A stretch of 6,464 bases of DNA from Micrococcales bacterium (GTDB taxonomy: Bacteria; Actinomycetota; Actinomycetes; Actinomycetales; Dermatophilaceae). Location of the stretch: the NCBI GenBank assembly GCA_003157445.1, contig PMJN01000074.1, forward strand, positions 3,467 through 9,930, given 5' to 3'. This document shows positions 1 through 5,362 of this stretch, piece by piece. Position numbers and translations under genes: made by a program. The notes below the pieces were generated by a model, which ran no database searches, was not told the DNA's origin, and was given only the letters and a program-made list of their open reading frames with translations. Numbering within the stretch: position 1 is the first letter of the stretch; each line of letters starts with the position of its first letter.

Positions 1-734
1 TGTTCGCCGGCGACCTGCTGCGGATGTACCTGCGTTACGCCGAGCGCCGCGGCTGGAGGACCGAGGTCATCGACGCCACCGAGTCCGATCTGGGCGGCTA
101 CAAGGATGTGCAGGTCTCGGTTAAGGCGCGCGGGGTCACCGAGCCTGGCGATGCGCCGTGGGCGCGGCTGAAGTACGAGGGCGGCGTGCACCGCGTCCAA
201 CGGGTGCCGATCACCGAGTCCCAGGGCCGCATCCACACCTCGGCAGCTGGCGTGCTGGTGATGCCCGAGGTCGATGACGTCGAGATCACCATCGACACCA
301 ACGACCTCAAGGTAGACGTCTACCGCTCGTCCGGCCCTGGTGGCCAGAGCGTCAACACGACCGACTCGGCAGTTCGGATCACGCACCTGCCGACCGGCAC
401 CGTGGTGTCCTGCCAGAACGAGAAGTCTCAGCTTCAGAACAAGGAGTCGGCCATGCGGGTGCTGCGGGCCAGGCTGCACCAGCTTGCCCAGGACGAGGCG
501 GACGCGGTGGCCTCGGCTCAGCGCAGGTCCCAGATCCGCACCGTTGACCGCTCCGAGCGGATACGGACTTACAACTACCCGGAGAACCGGATCGCCGACC
601 ACCGCACGGGGTACAAGGCATACAACCTGGACATGGTTCTGGACGGTGACCTCGACCCGATCGTGCAGTCGGCCGTGGACACCGATGACGCGGCCCGGAT
701 GGCGGCCGTCGCCGACGGGTCATCGGGTCTGTGA
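1..734 (+). CDS. prfA: Peptide chain release factor 1, 5'-truncated by window edge
   Basis: Class I release factor that reads UAA and UAG stop codons in the ribosomal A site and triggers hydrolysis of peptidyl-tRNA. The frame is open from base 3 ([14 protein letters not shown]...), so the gene begins upstream. About 243 residues are visible, and roughly 115 N-terminal residues of a usual 355-360 are missing. The ATG at 24 is internal. Seen in order: the GVHRVQRVP block, the stop-codon recognition tripeptide at bases 207-215 reading P-I-T (RF1-type PxT; RF2 has SPF), and the catalytic SGPGGQ loop with GGQ at 339-347. It continues [15 protein letters not shown], which is typical of RF1. The PxT-to-GGQ spacing fits E. 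coli RF1. The TGA stop overlaps the prmC start, and PrmC methylates the GGQ glutamine, so the pair is linked in function and probably in translation. No frameshift or missing motif is seen. Confidence 0.97.
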   Translation, partial: FAGDLLRMYLRYAERRGWRTEVIDATESDLGGYKDVQVSVKARGVTEPGDAPWARLKYEGGVHRVQRVPITESQGRIHTSAAGVLVMPEVDDVEITIDTNDLKVDVYRSSGPGGQSVNTTDSAVRITHLPTGTVVSCQNEKSQLQNKESAMRVLRARLHQLAQDEADAVASAQRRSQIRTVDRSERIRTYNYPENRIADHRTGYKAYNLDMVLDGDLDPIVQSAVDTDDAARMAAVADGSSGL

Positions 735-1615
735 TGTCGGGGTCGGCGACATTGCGCGACGCTGTCCGTGACGCCGCCGCGACCCTGTCAGATGCCGGCG
801 TGGACAGCGCTGAGTTCGACGCAGTGGCGCTGGCCGCATGTGCGCTCAAGACCTCTGCCGCGCAGGTGCACAAGCTGATGATCATGGGTGCGCCGGTCCC
901 TGCGGGTTTTGAGGACCTGGTGGCCGAGCGCGCTCGCCGGGTGCCGCTGCAGCATCTGACGGGCAAGGCGGGGTTCCGACGCCTGGAGCTCTCGGTCGGG
1001 CCGGGCGTTTTCGTGCCCCGCTTCGAGACCGAGTTCGTGGCAGGCCTGGCCATCTCCCACCTGCTGACCACCACCGAACCAGGTGTGCCTGCTGTGGTGG
1101 TTGACCTTTGCGCCGGGTCTGGGGCGATCGCCTTGGCCATCAAGGACGAGGTCCCTGGTGCCGAGGTCCATGGGGCCGAGCTGTCCGAGCTGGCGCACGC
1201 GTGGGCTATCCACAACCGCCAAGAGCTCGGTCTGGACGTGGACATCCGGCTCGGTGACGCGACGGCGGCGTTCCCCGATCTTGAGGGGAGTGTGGACGTG
1301 GTGGTGAGCAACCCTCCGTACATCCCGGTGGGAGCGATCCCCAATGACCCGGAGGTTCGCGACCATGACCCCGAGGTCGCGCTCTATGGCGGCAGCTCTG
1401 ACGGTCTTCGGATCCCGCTGGAGGTCGCGGCCCGTGGCGCCGTCCTGCTGCGATCAGGGGGGTTCTTTGTCATGGAGCACGCTGACGTGCAAGGGGGCTC
1501 GTTGCTGGCGGCGCTATCGGCGACCGGCGTCTGGCAGGACATCTGCGATCACCTGGACCTCAACAAGCGCCCGCGTGCCGTCACCGCCGTCCGAGGGCCC
1601 AGAGCGGAGCACTGA
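734..1615 (+). CDS. prmC: Release factor glutamine methyltransferase PrmC (HemK)
   Basis: SAM-dependent N5-glutamine methyltransferase that modifies the Gln of the GGQ motif in RF1 and RF2. The product has 293 residues from ATG 734. An N-terminal helical domain ends in the PLQHLTGKAGF block (71-81). Next come VPRFETEF (94-101), the SAM-binding motif DLCAGSGAIALAI (124-136), and the family signature NPPYIP (193-198) that holds the substrate glutamine. The C-terminus has DLNKRPRAVTA. Length is normal (about 280-300). Start choice is ambiguous: GTG 731 gives a GTGA overlap with the prfA stop and ATG 734 a TGATG overlap. Either implies coupling, and no strong Shine-Dalgarno is visible. The usual PRPET proline is Phe here (PRFET), and DLGTGSG reads DLCAGSG; neither replaces a known catalytic residue. 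It ends in tandem stops, TGA then TAA. Confidence 0.95.
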   Translation: MSGSATLRDAVRDAAATLSDAGVDSAEFDAVALAACALKTSAAQVHKLMIMGAPVPAGFEDLVAERARRVPLQHLTGKAGFRRLELSVGPGVFVPRFETEFVAGLAISHLLTTTEPGVPAVVVDLCAGSGAIALAIKDEVPGAEVHGAELSELAHAWAIHNRQELGLDVDIRLGDATAAFPDLEGSVDVVVSNPPYIPVGAIPNDPEVRDHDPEVALYGGSSDGLRIPLEVAARGAVLLRSGGFFVMEHADVQGGSLLAALSATGVWQDICDHLDLNKRPRAVTAVRGPRAEH

Positions 1616-1672
1616 TAAGTGCGTGAGTACGACAGTGGCATCGGCAGGCCCCTGGCGCCCTGCAAGCTCCTG

Positions 1673-1693
1673 CCCGGCACCCGGCACCCGGCA
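1673..1693. repeat. Three tandem copies of a 7-bp repeat (CCCGGCA)
   Basis: The heptamer CCCGGCA occurs three times without interruption at 1673-1679, 1680-1686 and 1687-1693. It lies about 55 bases beyond the prmC stop, outside any convincing gene. A 7-bp unit would shift frame if coding, which fits non-coding DNA. It could vary in copy number by replication slippage. No function can be inferred. Confidence 0.8.
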
Positions 1694-1769
1694 CACGCTG
1701 CCGGCTGATCAGGGAGCTGCCAAATCGGGCGCCGGGCCCATCACTTTCTCGAACCGAGCCCTGACCGAT

Positions 1770-1799
1770 CGCAGCTCAGCTGCGCCGAGCTGTGCGCAC
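1770..1799. promoter_or_regulatory. Cluster of perfect dyads, possible operator or RNA hairpin
   Basis: Bases 1770-1784 form a perfect inverted repeat with 7-bp arms around a single centre base: CGCAGCT, C, AGCTGCG. Eight bases further is the 8-bp palindrome GTGCGCAC (1792-1799). As RNA, an alternative stem pairs 1770-1777 with 1787-1794, including one G-U pair. The symmetry could be a binding site for a dimeric regulator, or part of an RNA structure or weak terminator beyond prmC. No T-run follows, and no promoter is recognised nearby. Confidence 0.35.
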
Positions 1800-1993
1800 T
1801 GTCACCATGAACTGGGCGCCGTGCACAGTCACGCCGTTCAGCCACGCTGCCCGATGGGCTCATCGGCTCACTTCTGGGGTGGAAACCTGTTGTTCGGTGC
1901 CGGGAGGTAACTGTTCGGTCTGTGGGTGGAAGGCTCGGCGTTTGGCTTTGGGCGGCCATAACGTACCTGTTGTGTCTTTTCGGGTGTAGGACT

Positions 1994-2024
1994 CGCAGTG
2001 GACTGCGGCAGGCACTGGGGTGCC
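1994..2024. other. Two adjacent short hairpins with TGGR tetraloops
   Basis: Bases 1994-2007 read CGCAG-TGGA-CTGCG, and bases 2011-2024 read GGCAC-TGGG-GTGCC. Each is a 5-bp perfect stem with a four-base TGGR loop, and they are three bases apart. As DNA, the first is also a dyad with 6-bp arms around GG. They follow a locally T-rich stretch (TTTT at 1977-1980). They could belong to a structured RNA, but stems this short are common by chance in GC-rich DNA. Confidence 0.3.
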
Positions 2025-2141
2025 AGCGTGCAGACTTGGTGGTTTTGGCCCGGCCGCTGAAGCGCGAACCTCAACATGTTGCCTGCGGGTAGCAGTTGGA
2101 ATCCTGCTCATTGATGGCCGGGAGGATGTCAAGGAGACCCA

Positions 2142-2190
2142 GCCGGTCATATCGAACCGGCCAGATGGGCGCAGCCCAGATTGGCGCCCA
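2142..2190. other. Pair of stem-loops in the gap
   Basis: GCCGGT at 2142-2147 pairs with ACCGGC at 2156-2161 across an 8-base loop. Directly after it, TGGGCGC at 2166-2172 pairs with GCGCCCA at 2184-2190 across 11 bases. A smaller competing hairpin is TGGGC-GCA-GCCCA (2166-2178). Competing pairings of this kind occur in switching leaders, but no known riboswitch or attenuator signature is visible. The structure starts about 235 bases upstream of tsaC. Confidence 0.25.
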
Positions 2191-2324
2191 CCATCGTCAG
2201 CGTGGTCGGCCCCAGGCACCAGGTGTTCGCCCAGCGCGGGGCACAGTCAGTAACCGCCAAGGTCGAGGTCCTGCAACGGTTCCAAACACACGTCCCTGGA
2301 CCGGCGGTGGCAGGTCCCCACTGG

Positions 2325-2348
2325 GCACATTCCTGGGCACGAATGTGC
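2325..2348. promoter_or_regulatory. 8-bp inverted repeat upstream of tsaC, candidate operator or leader hairpin
   Basis: GCACATTC at 2325-2332 and GAATGTGC at 2341-2348 are perfect reverse complements separated by 8 bases. The octamer CTGGGCAC also occurs twice in direct orientation, at 2321-2328 and 2333-2340, the second copy filling the loop. The element ends 30 bases before the tsaC ATG. It could be the binding site of a dimeric regulator, or an RNA hairpin near the ribosome binding site. No T-run follows the stem, so it does not look like an intrinsic terminator. Confidence 0.45.
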
Positions 2349-2364
2349 AGGAAGTCCGCGGCAT

Positions 2365-2370
2365 GGCAGG
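2365..2370 (+). promoter_or_regulatory. Probable ribosome binding site of tsaC
   Basis: GGCAGG lies 8 bases before the ATG at 2379. It is a modest match to the Shine-Dalgarno consensus but correctly spaced, and it supports ATG 2379 over the in-frame upstream TTG 2181 and ATG 2343. Confidence 0.5.
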
Positions 2371-2378
2371 CTTGCGGG

Positions 2379-3026
2379 ATGAGCCCCGTGATCGACTGTA
2401 CGAGCGAACAGGGCTTGGACCAGGGCATTTCCGCAGCGGCCGAGGCCGTGCGTCGTGGCGAGGTCGTAGTGCTGCCCACTGACACCGTGTATGGCGTGGG
2501 CGTGGATGCCTTCGCCTCCGACGCCGTGGCCGCGGTGCTGACGGCCAAGGGCCGCGGCCGTGAGATGCCTCTGCCGGTGCTGGTCCCGAACCCGCAAACC
2601 GTCGATGGCCTGGCTGCCGACATCCCCGCCTACGCACGCGACCTGATCGGTGCATTCTGGCCTGGACCGTTGACGCTGGTGCTGCGTGCGCAGTCCTCGC
2701 TGATGTGGGACCTTGGCGAGACCAACGGCACCGTAGCCCTGCGGATGCCCCGCAACGACACGGCGCTGCGGCTGCTGAGCGAGGTCGGTCCGATGGCGGT
2801 CACCAGTGCCAACACCTCCGGCCAGCCGGCGGCCACGACCGTCCTTGAGGCCGCCACCCAGCTCGGCTCGGCTGTCAGCGTCTACCTGGACGCAGGGCCT
2901 TCGGTCAGCGCCCTGGCCTCCACGATCCTGGACTGCACCCATCAGATCCCGGTCATCCTGCGCGCCGGCGCCGTTTCGGCAGCCAAGATCCAAGAGGTCC
3001 TGGGCGACGTCGAGCTGGGCGGCTAG
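2379..3026 (+). CDS. tsaC: L-threonylcarbamoyladenylate synthase (TsaC/YrdC family)
   Basis: Makes threonylcarbamoyl-AMP from threonine, bicarbonate and ATP, the first step of the t6A modification at A37 of tRNAs reading ANN codons. The product has 215 residues with the YrdC fold motifs in order: PTDTVYGVG (33-41), KGR (57-59), FWPGPLTLVL (93-102), RMP (122-124), TSANTSG (142-148), STILDCT (181-187) and ILRAGAVS (193-200). These include the Lys, Arg and Ser/Asn residues that bind ATP and threonine in the family. The length is that of the short TsaC form and lacks the C-terminal Sua5 domain. The start is placed at ATG 2379, because homology begins just after it and a binding site precedes it; a longer reading from TTG 2181 adds an unlike 66-residue leader. 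It resembles mycobacterial proteins that follow prfA-prmC, but here it is set apart by a 763-base gap and probably has its own promoter. The stop codon lies in a hairpin loop. Confidence 0.94.
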   Translation: MSPVIDCTSEQGLDQGISAAAEAVRRGEVVVLPTDTVYGVGVDAFASDAVAAVLTAKGRGREMPLPVLVPNPQTVDGLAADIPAYARDLIGAFWPGPLTLVLRAQSSLMWDLGETNGTVALRMPRNDTALRLLSEVGPMAVTSANTSGQPAATTVLEAATQLGSAVSVYLDAGPSVSALASTILDCTHQIPVILRAGAVSAAKIQEVLGDVELGG

Positions 3027-3037
3027 GGCCGCCCAGC
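3014..3037. terminator. GC-rich hairpin between convergent genes, containing the tsaC stop codon
   Basis: A 10-bp perfect stem pairs 3014-3023 (GCTGGGCGGC) with 3028-3037 around the four-base loop TAGG. TAG of this loop is the tsaC stop codon. The - strand gene ends at 3053, 16 bases away, so the hairpin could act on transcripts from either side. There is no T-run on either flank. It would therefore be a U-less terminator of the kind proposed for actinobacteria, or only a 3'-end stabiliser. Confidence 0.55.
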
Positions 3038-3052
3038 CGCTGCGTGAGCTGG

Positions 3053-5362
3053 TCATCGCATCGGAGGCGTTGTGCTGACCTGCGAGGTCGCGAGCACGAC
3101 CGCAAGTCGTTGCTCAATGCGGGTGATCAGCTCAGGTAGTAGTGAGGCCGTCACCGGAGGTCCGAGATCGAAACCCTGGGCGGTGGAGCATCTCATCTCC
3201 CGCAGCCGAAGCAGTGTCGCATCGTCCTCGACCCCTTCGGCTACCACCTCGAAATGCAGCACCCGCGCAAGCTCGATGGTCGAGTCCACAATCGCGGCGC
3301 TCGCCCGGTCGACGATCATGGCGGTGACGAACGAGCGGTCGAGCTTCAGCCGCCCCACTGGCAGCTGCTGGAGATAAGCCAGTGAACTGTGGCCTGTTCC
3401 GTAGTCGTCGATTGACAGCTTCACGCCCAGCGCTGCTAGCGCCCCGAGAACTTCCACGGAGCGTCGCAGGTTCACCATTGCCGAACTCTCGGTGATCTCC
3501 AGCTCGAGGCTTCGCGGCGGGACACCATGGCTTTGCAGCGCGCAGCTCACGTCGTCGACCAGGCCAGGATCCAACAGGCTGCGCACCGAAAGGTTCACCG
3601 CTACGGTCAGGTCCAAGCCCTCGCTCTGCCAGCGCGCGCACTGCTCCAGCGCACAGTTGAGCACGTGCTGGGTCAGTGGTCCGATAAGACCGGTCTGCTC
3701 GGCCGACGGAATAAACGTGTCGGGTGCCAGCAGTCCGTGCCGCGGGTGCTGCCAGCGCACGAGGGCCTCCACCCCCAGCACCCGCCCGCTGGCGATCTCG
3801 ACCTGTGGTTGGTAGTGCACGACGATGTCGCCCTGGTCGATGGCCTCGCGCAGCTCTCCCATCAACACAGGGGCCAGGGTGTCCCCGGAGACCATCCCGA
3901 TGCCGTAGCACGCTGTGCGCCCGGGTCTGGCTCTGGCGACCGAGAGCGCAACGTCTGCTCGGAGCAAGGCGATGTCGGGCTTTGCGCCATCCTCGGGCAG
4001 GACCAGGGCCCCGATGCTGACCTCGACAGAGACACTCAGGTCGGGCAGGTCAAGAGGGCGCTCCAAAGCCTGCCGGATGGCCATCGCAGCGTCGTCGGCT
4101 TCCTGTCCGGAGGTGATCGACGGGTCCAGGACCCCGAACAGGTCGTTGCGTATTCGTGAGACGAGGGCTCGCTGTCCGGTCAGCTCGCCCAGACGGGCGC
4201 CTACCGCACGCAGAATGGCGTCGGCTGTGGCATGCCCCAGGGTGTCTTGTATCTCCGAGAGCCGCTCGAGGTGGACCAGCAGGAGGCCGGTGACCTCGGG
4301 GTGTGCAGCCTCCAACAGCTCGCCGAGACGGTCGACGAAGTATCGGCGGTTCACCAGACCGGTGGTGTAGTCGGTGTCCGCGAGCTGGCCCAGTCGTTTC
4401 GCCTGACTCTCCAGCAGCCGCATGATGCGCCCTACCCGGGTGATCCCCAGCACCACCAAGGCGGTTGCCGCGATGATGACCGGCCAGAGGTCCAGGTGGT
4501 GGCCGAAGATCAGCTCGGCACCCAGGATGAGCGGGCCGATGGCCGCGGTCAGCGCGAGCATCACCAGGCGAAATGAGTTCAGCCGCAGGGTTCGCGGAGG
4601 TTGCGGCAAGGACAGCTCGCTCATGGAAGGGTGCAGCGCTGCCGCCCCCCACAGCACGTACGACATCAGCCACCCGAGGTCGAGCAGGTACCCATGGGCG
4701 GCAATGGCTGGCACGAACAGACCCATGGCGAATGCGCTGTCGGCAATGATGAGTGCGGCGGCCGAGCCGGCGACGAGAAGGAACGCAGGGTTGCGCGCCC
4801 TGGCCGACGTCGCGAGCCGGATCAGGATGGTGACTAGCAGAACGGCGCAGAACGGGTAGGCGACGCCGACGACGCGGTTGGCCAGCGGCTGCTGGTGTGC
4901 GGCCCAGATCGGCTCGACGAGGAACACCCATGCCAGCAGTCCAAAGGTGACCGCGAGGATCGCGGTGTCTTCCAGCACCATGGGCTGGCTGGGCTCGTCG
5001 CCGTGGCGCTGGCCGAGCAGTATCAGTGCGGCGATGAACAGTGGATACACCGCGAGGTAGAACACGTTGTCCAGTGCGGGGAACGGCGCATCAGGTACCG
5101 CCCGCTCGTACCAGGTGTATATGGCATCGGCAAGTGCCCATGCGCCGGTCCCGGTTGCCAAGAGGTACCACGGCGCAGGATGGAGCGGCCTGTTGCTGCG
5201 GATGCCCATCAGGATCGCGGCGGCGCTGGACAAACCGATGAGGCAGTAGAAGAAGTCCCGCCCGATCCCGAGCGGGAGAGTGACGCACACCACGCTGGCA
5301 GCCAGGCCGGTAAGCAGATAGCGCTTCCAGATCCCTGTCACGACATCGGCCACCTTCGTCAT
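3053..5362 (-). CDS. Membrane c-di-GMP phosphodiesterase: ~10 TM, degenerate GGDEF, intact EAL
   Basis: Predicted inner-membrane enzyme that hydrolyses c-di-GMP; 769 residues. Residues 1-312 hold about ten hydrophobic segments (near 13-31, 37-53, 65-84, 99-117, 131-150, 163-183, 193-213, 224-244, 264-284, 292-312), forming a membrane sensor module that I cannot assign to a named family. A GGDEF domain follows (about 325-480; TDYTTGLVNRRYF at 330-342). Its active site reads RNDLF (405-409) instead of GGDEF, and the metal-binding Asp of DxD is His (HLERLSE), so cyclase activity is unlikely. The EAL domain (about 500-750) keeps EAL (532-534), N590, E622, D652/D653, K673, E709 of AEGVE and Q729, the full phosphodiesterase set. 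Its ATG overlaps the TGA of the upstream binding-protein gene (ATGA, 5359-5362), so translation is probably coupled. The lost GGDEF site may serve as a GTP-sensing or structural domain (inference). Confidence 0.93.
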   Translation of the reverse strand: MTKVADVVTGIWKRYLLTGLAASVVCVTLPLGIGRDFFYCLIGLSSAAAILMGIRSNRPLHPAPWYLLATGTGAWALADAIYTWYERAVPDAPFPALDNVFYLAVYPLFIAALILLGQRHGDEPSQPMVLEDTAILAVTFGLLAWVFLVEPIWAAHQQPLANRVVGVAYPFCAVLLVTILIRLATSARARNPAFLLVAGSAAALIIADSAFAMGLFVPAIAAHGYLLDLGWLMSYVLWGAAALHPSMSELSLPQPPRTLRLNSFRLVMLALTAAIGPLILGAELIFGHHLDLWPVIIAATALVVLGITRVGRIMRLLESQAKRLGQLADTDYTTGLVNRRYFVDRLGELLEAAHPEVTGLLLVHLERLSEIQDTLGHATADAILRAVGARLGELTGQRALVSRIRNDLFGVLDPSITSGQEADDAAMAIRQALERPLDLPDLSVSVEVSIGALVLPEDGAKPDIALLRADVALSVARARPGRTACYGIGMVSGDTLAPVLMGELREAIDQGDIVVHYQPQVEIASGRVLGVEALVRWQHPRHGLLAPDTFIPSAEQTGLIGPLTQHVLNCALEQCARWQSEGLDLTVAVNLSVRSLLDPGLVDDVSCALQSHGVPPRSLELEITESSAMVNLRRSVEVLGALAALGVKLSIDDYGTGHSSLAYLQQLPVGRLKLDRSFVTAMIVDRASAAIVDSTIELARVLHFEVVAEGVEDDATLLRLREMRCSTAQGFDLGPPVTASLLPELITRIEQRLAVVLATSQVSTTPPMR

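Larger units (their letters stand above)
1616..2378. other. Unassigned 763-base gap between prmC and tsaC
   Basis: No reading frame here gives a recognisable protein on either strand. The short open frames are rich in Arg, Pro, Ser and Cys in the way of non-coding high-GC DNA, and those checked lack convincing ribosome binding sites. GC falls in the middle: 56 of 100 bases at 1881-1980, against about 65% in a prmC sample at 1021-1080. The stretch holds a 7-bp tandem triplet (1673-1693), a dyad cluster (1770-1799), a 6-bp hairpin with a GGCT loop (1851-1856 with 1861-1866), two adjacent hairpins (1994-2024), a 10-bp palindrome CAACATGTTG (2072-2081), two further stems (2142-2190) and a strong inverted repeat before tsaC (2325-2348). 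I see no tRNA and none of the standard structured-RNA signatures I looked for (RNase P RNA, SRP RNA, common riboswitches). It could be a decayed gene, a regulatory leader, or an unknown RNA. Confidence 0.6.

Noticed and set aside
379..1344. Long - strand open frame of 321 codons opposite prfA and prmC
   Set aside because: Lies antisense to two clearly identified genes, and its product is low-complexity Arg/Pro/Ser/Thr of the kind produced by high-GC antisense frames.
1885..1973. 9-bp direct repeat ACCTGTTGT exactly 80 bases apart
   Set aside because: About one such repeated 9-mer is expected by chance in a stretch this long; no supporting feature.
1807..1989. Possible small Cys-containing protein from ATG 1807 (+ strand)
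   Set aside because: No Shine-Dalgarno before the ATG and no recognisable zinc-binding spacing; probably chance.
2142..2161. TTCGA in a stem-loop on the - strand, reminiscent of a tRNA T-arm
   Set aside because: The stem is 6 bp with an 8-base loop in the wrong register, and no acceptor or anticodon arm can be drawn around it.
1860..2219. - strand open frame of 119 codons in the prmC-tsaC gap
   Set aside because: No recognisable motif, biased composition, and several overlapping frames of similar quality in the same place; no reason to prefer it as a gene.
2147..2240. Pentapeptide-repeat-like reading on the - strand (VGANLGCAHLAGS)
   Set aside because: Only two units fit the five-residue period, the frame runs antisense through tsaC, and no start is convincing.
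2181..2378. N-terminal extension of TsaC from TTG 2181
   Set aside because: The extra 66 residues do not resemble the family, the leader crosses the inverted repeat, and ATG 2379 has a spaced binding site.
4050..4931. 293-codon - strand frame within the GGDEF-EAL gene
   Set aside because: Out-of-frame shadow of the real gene with Arg/Pro/Gly-rich sequence and no domain.
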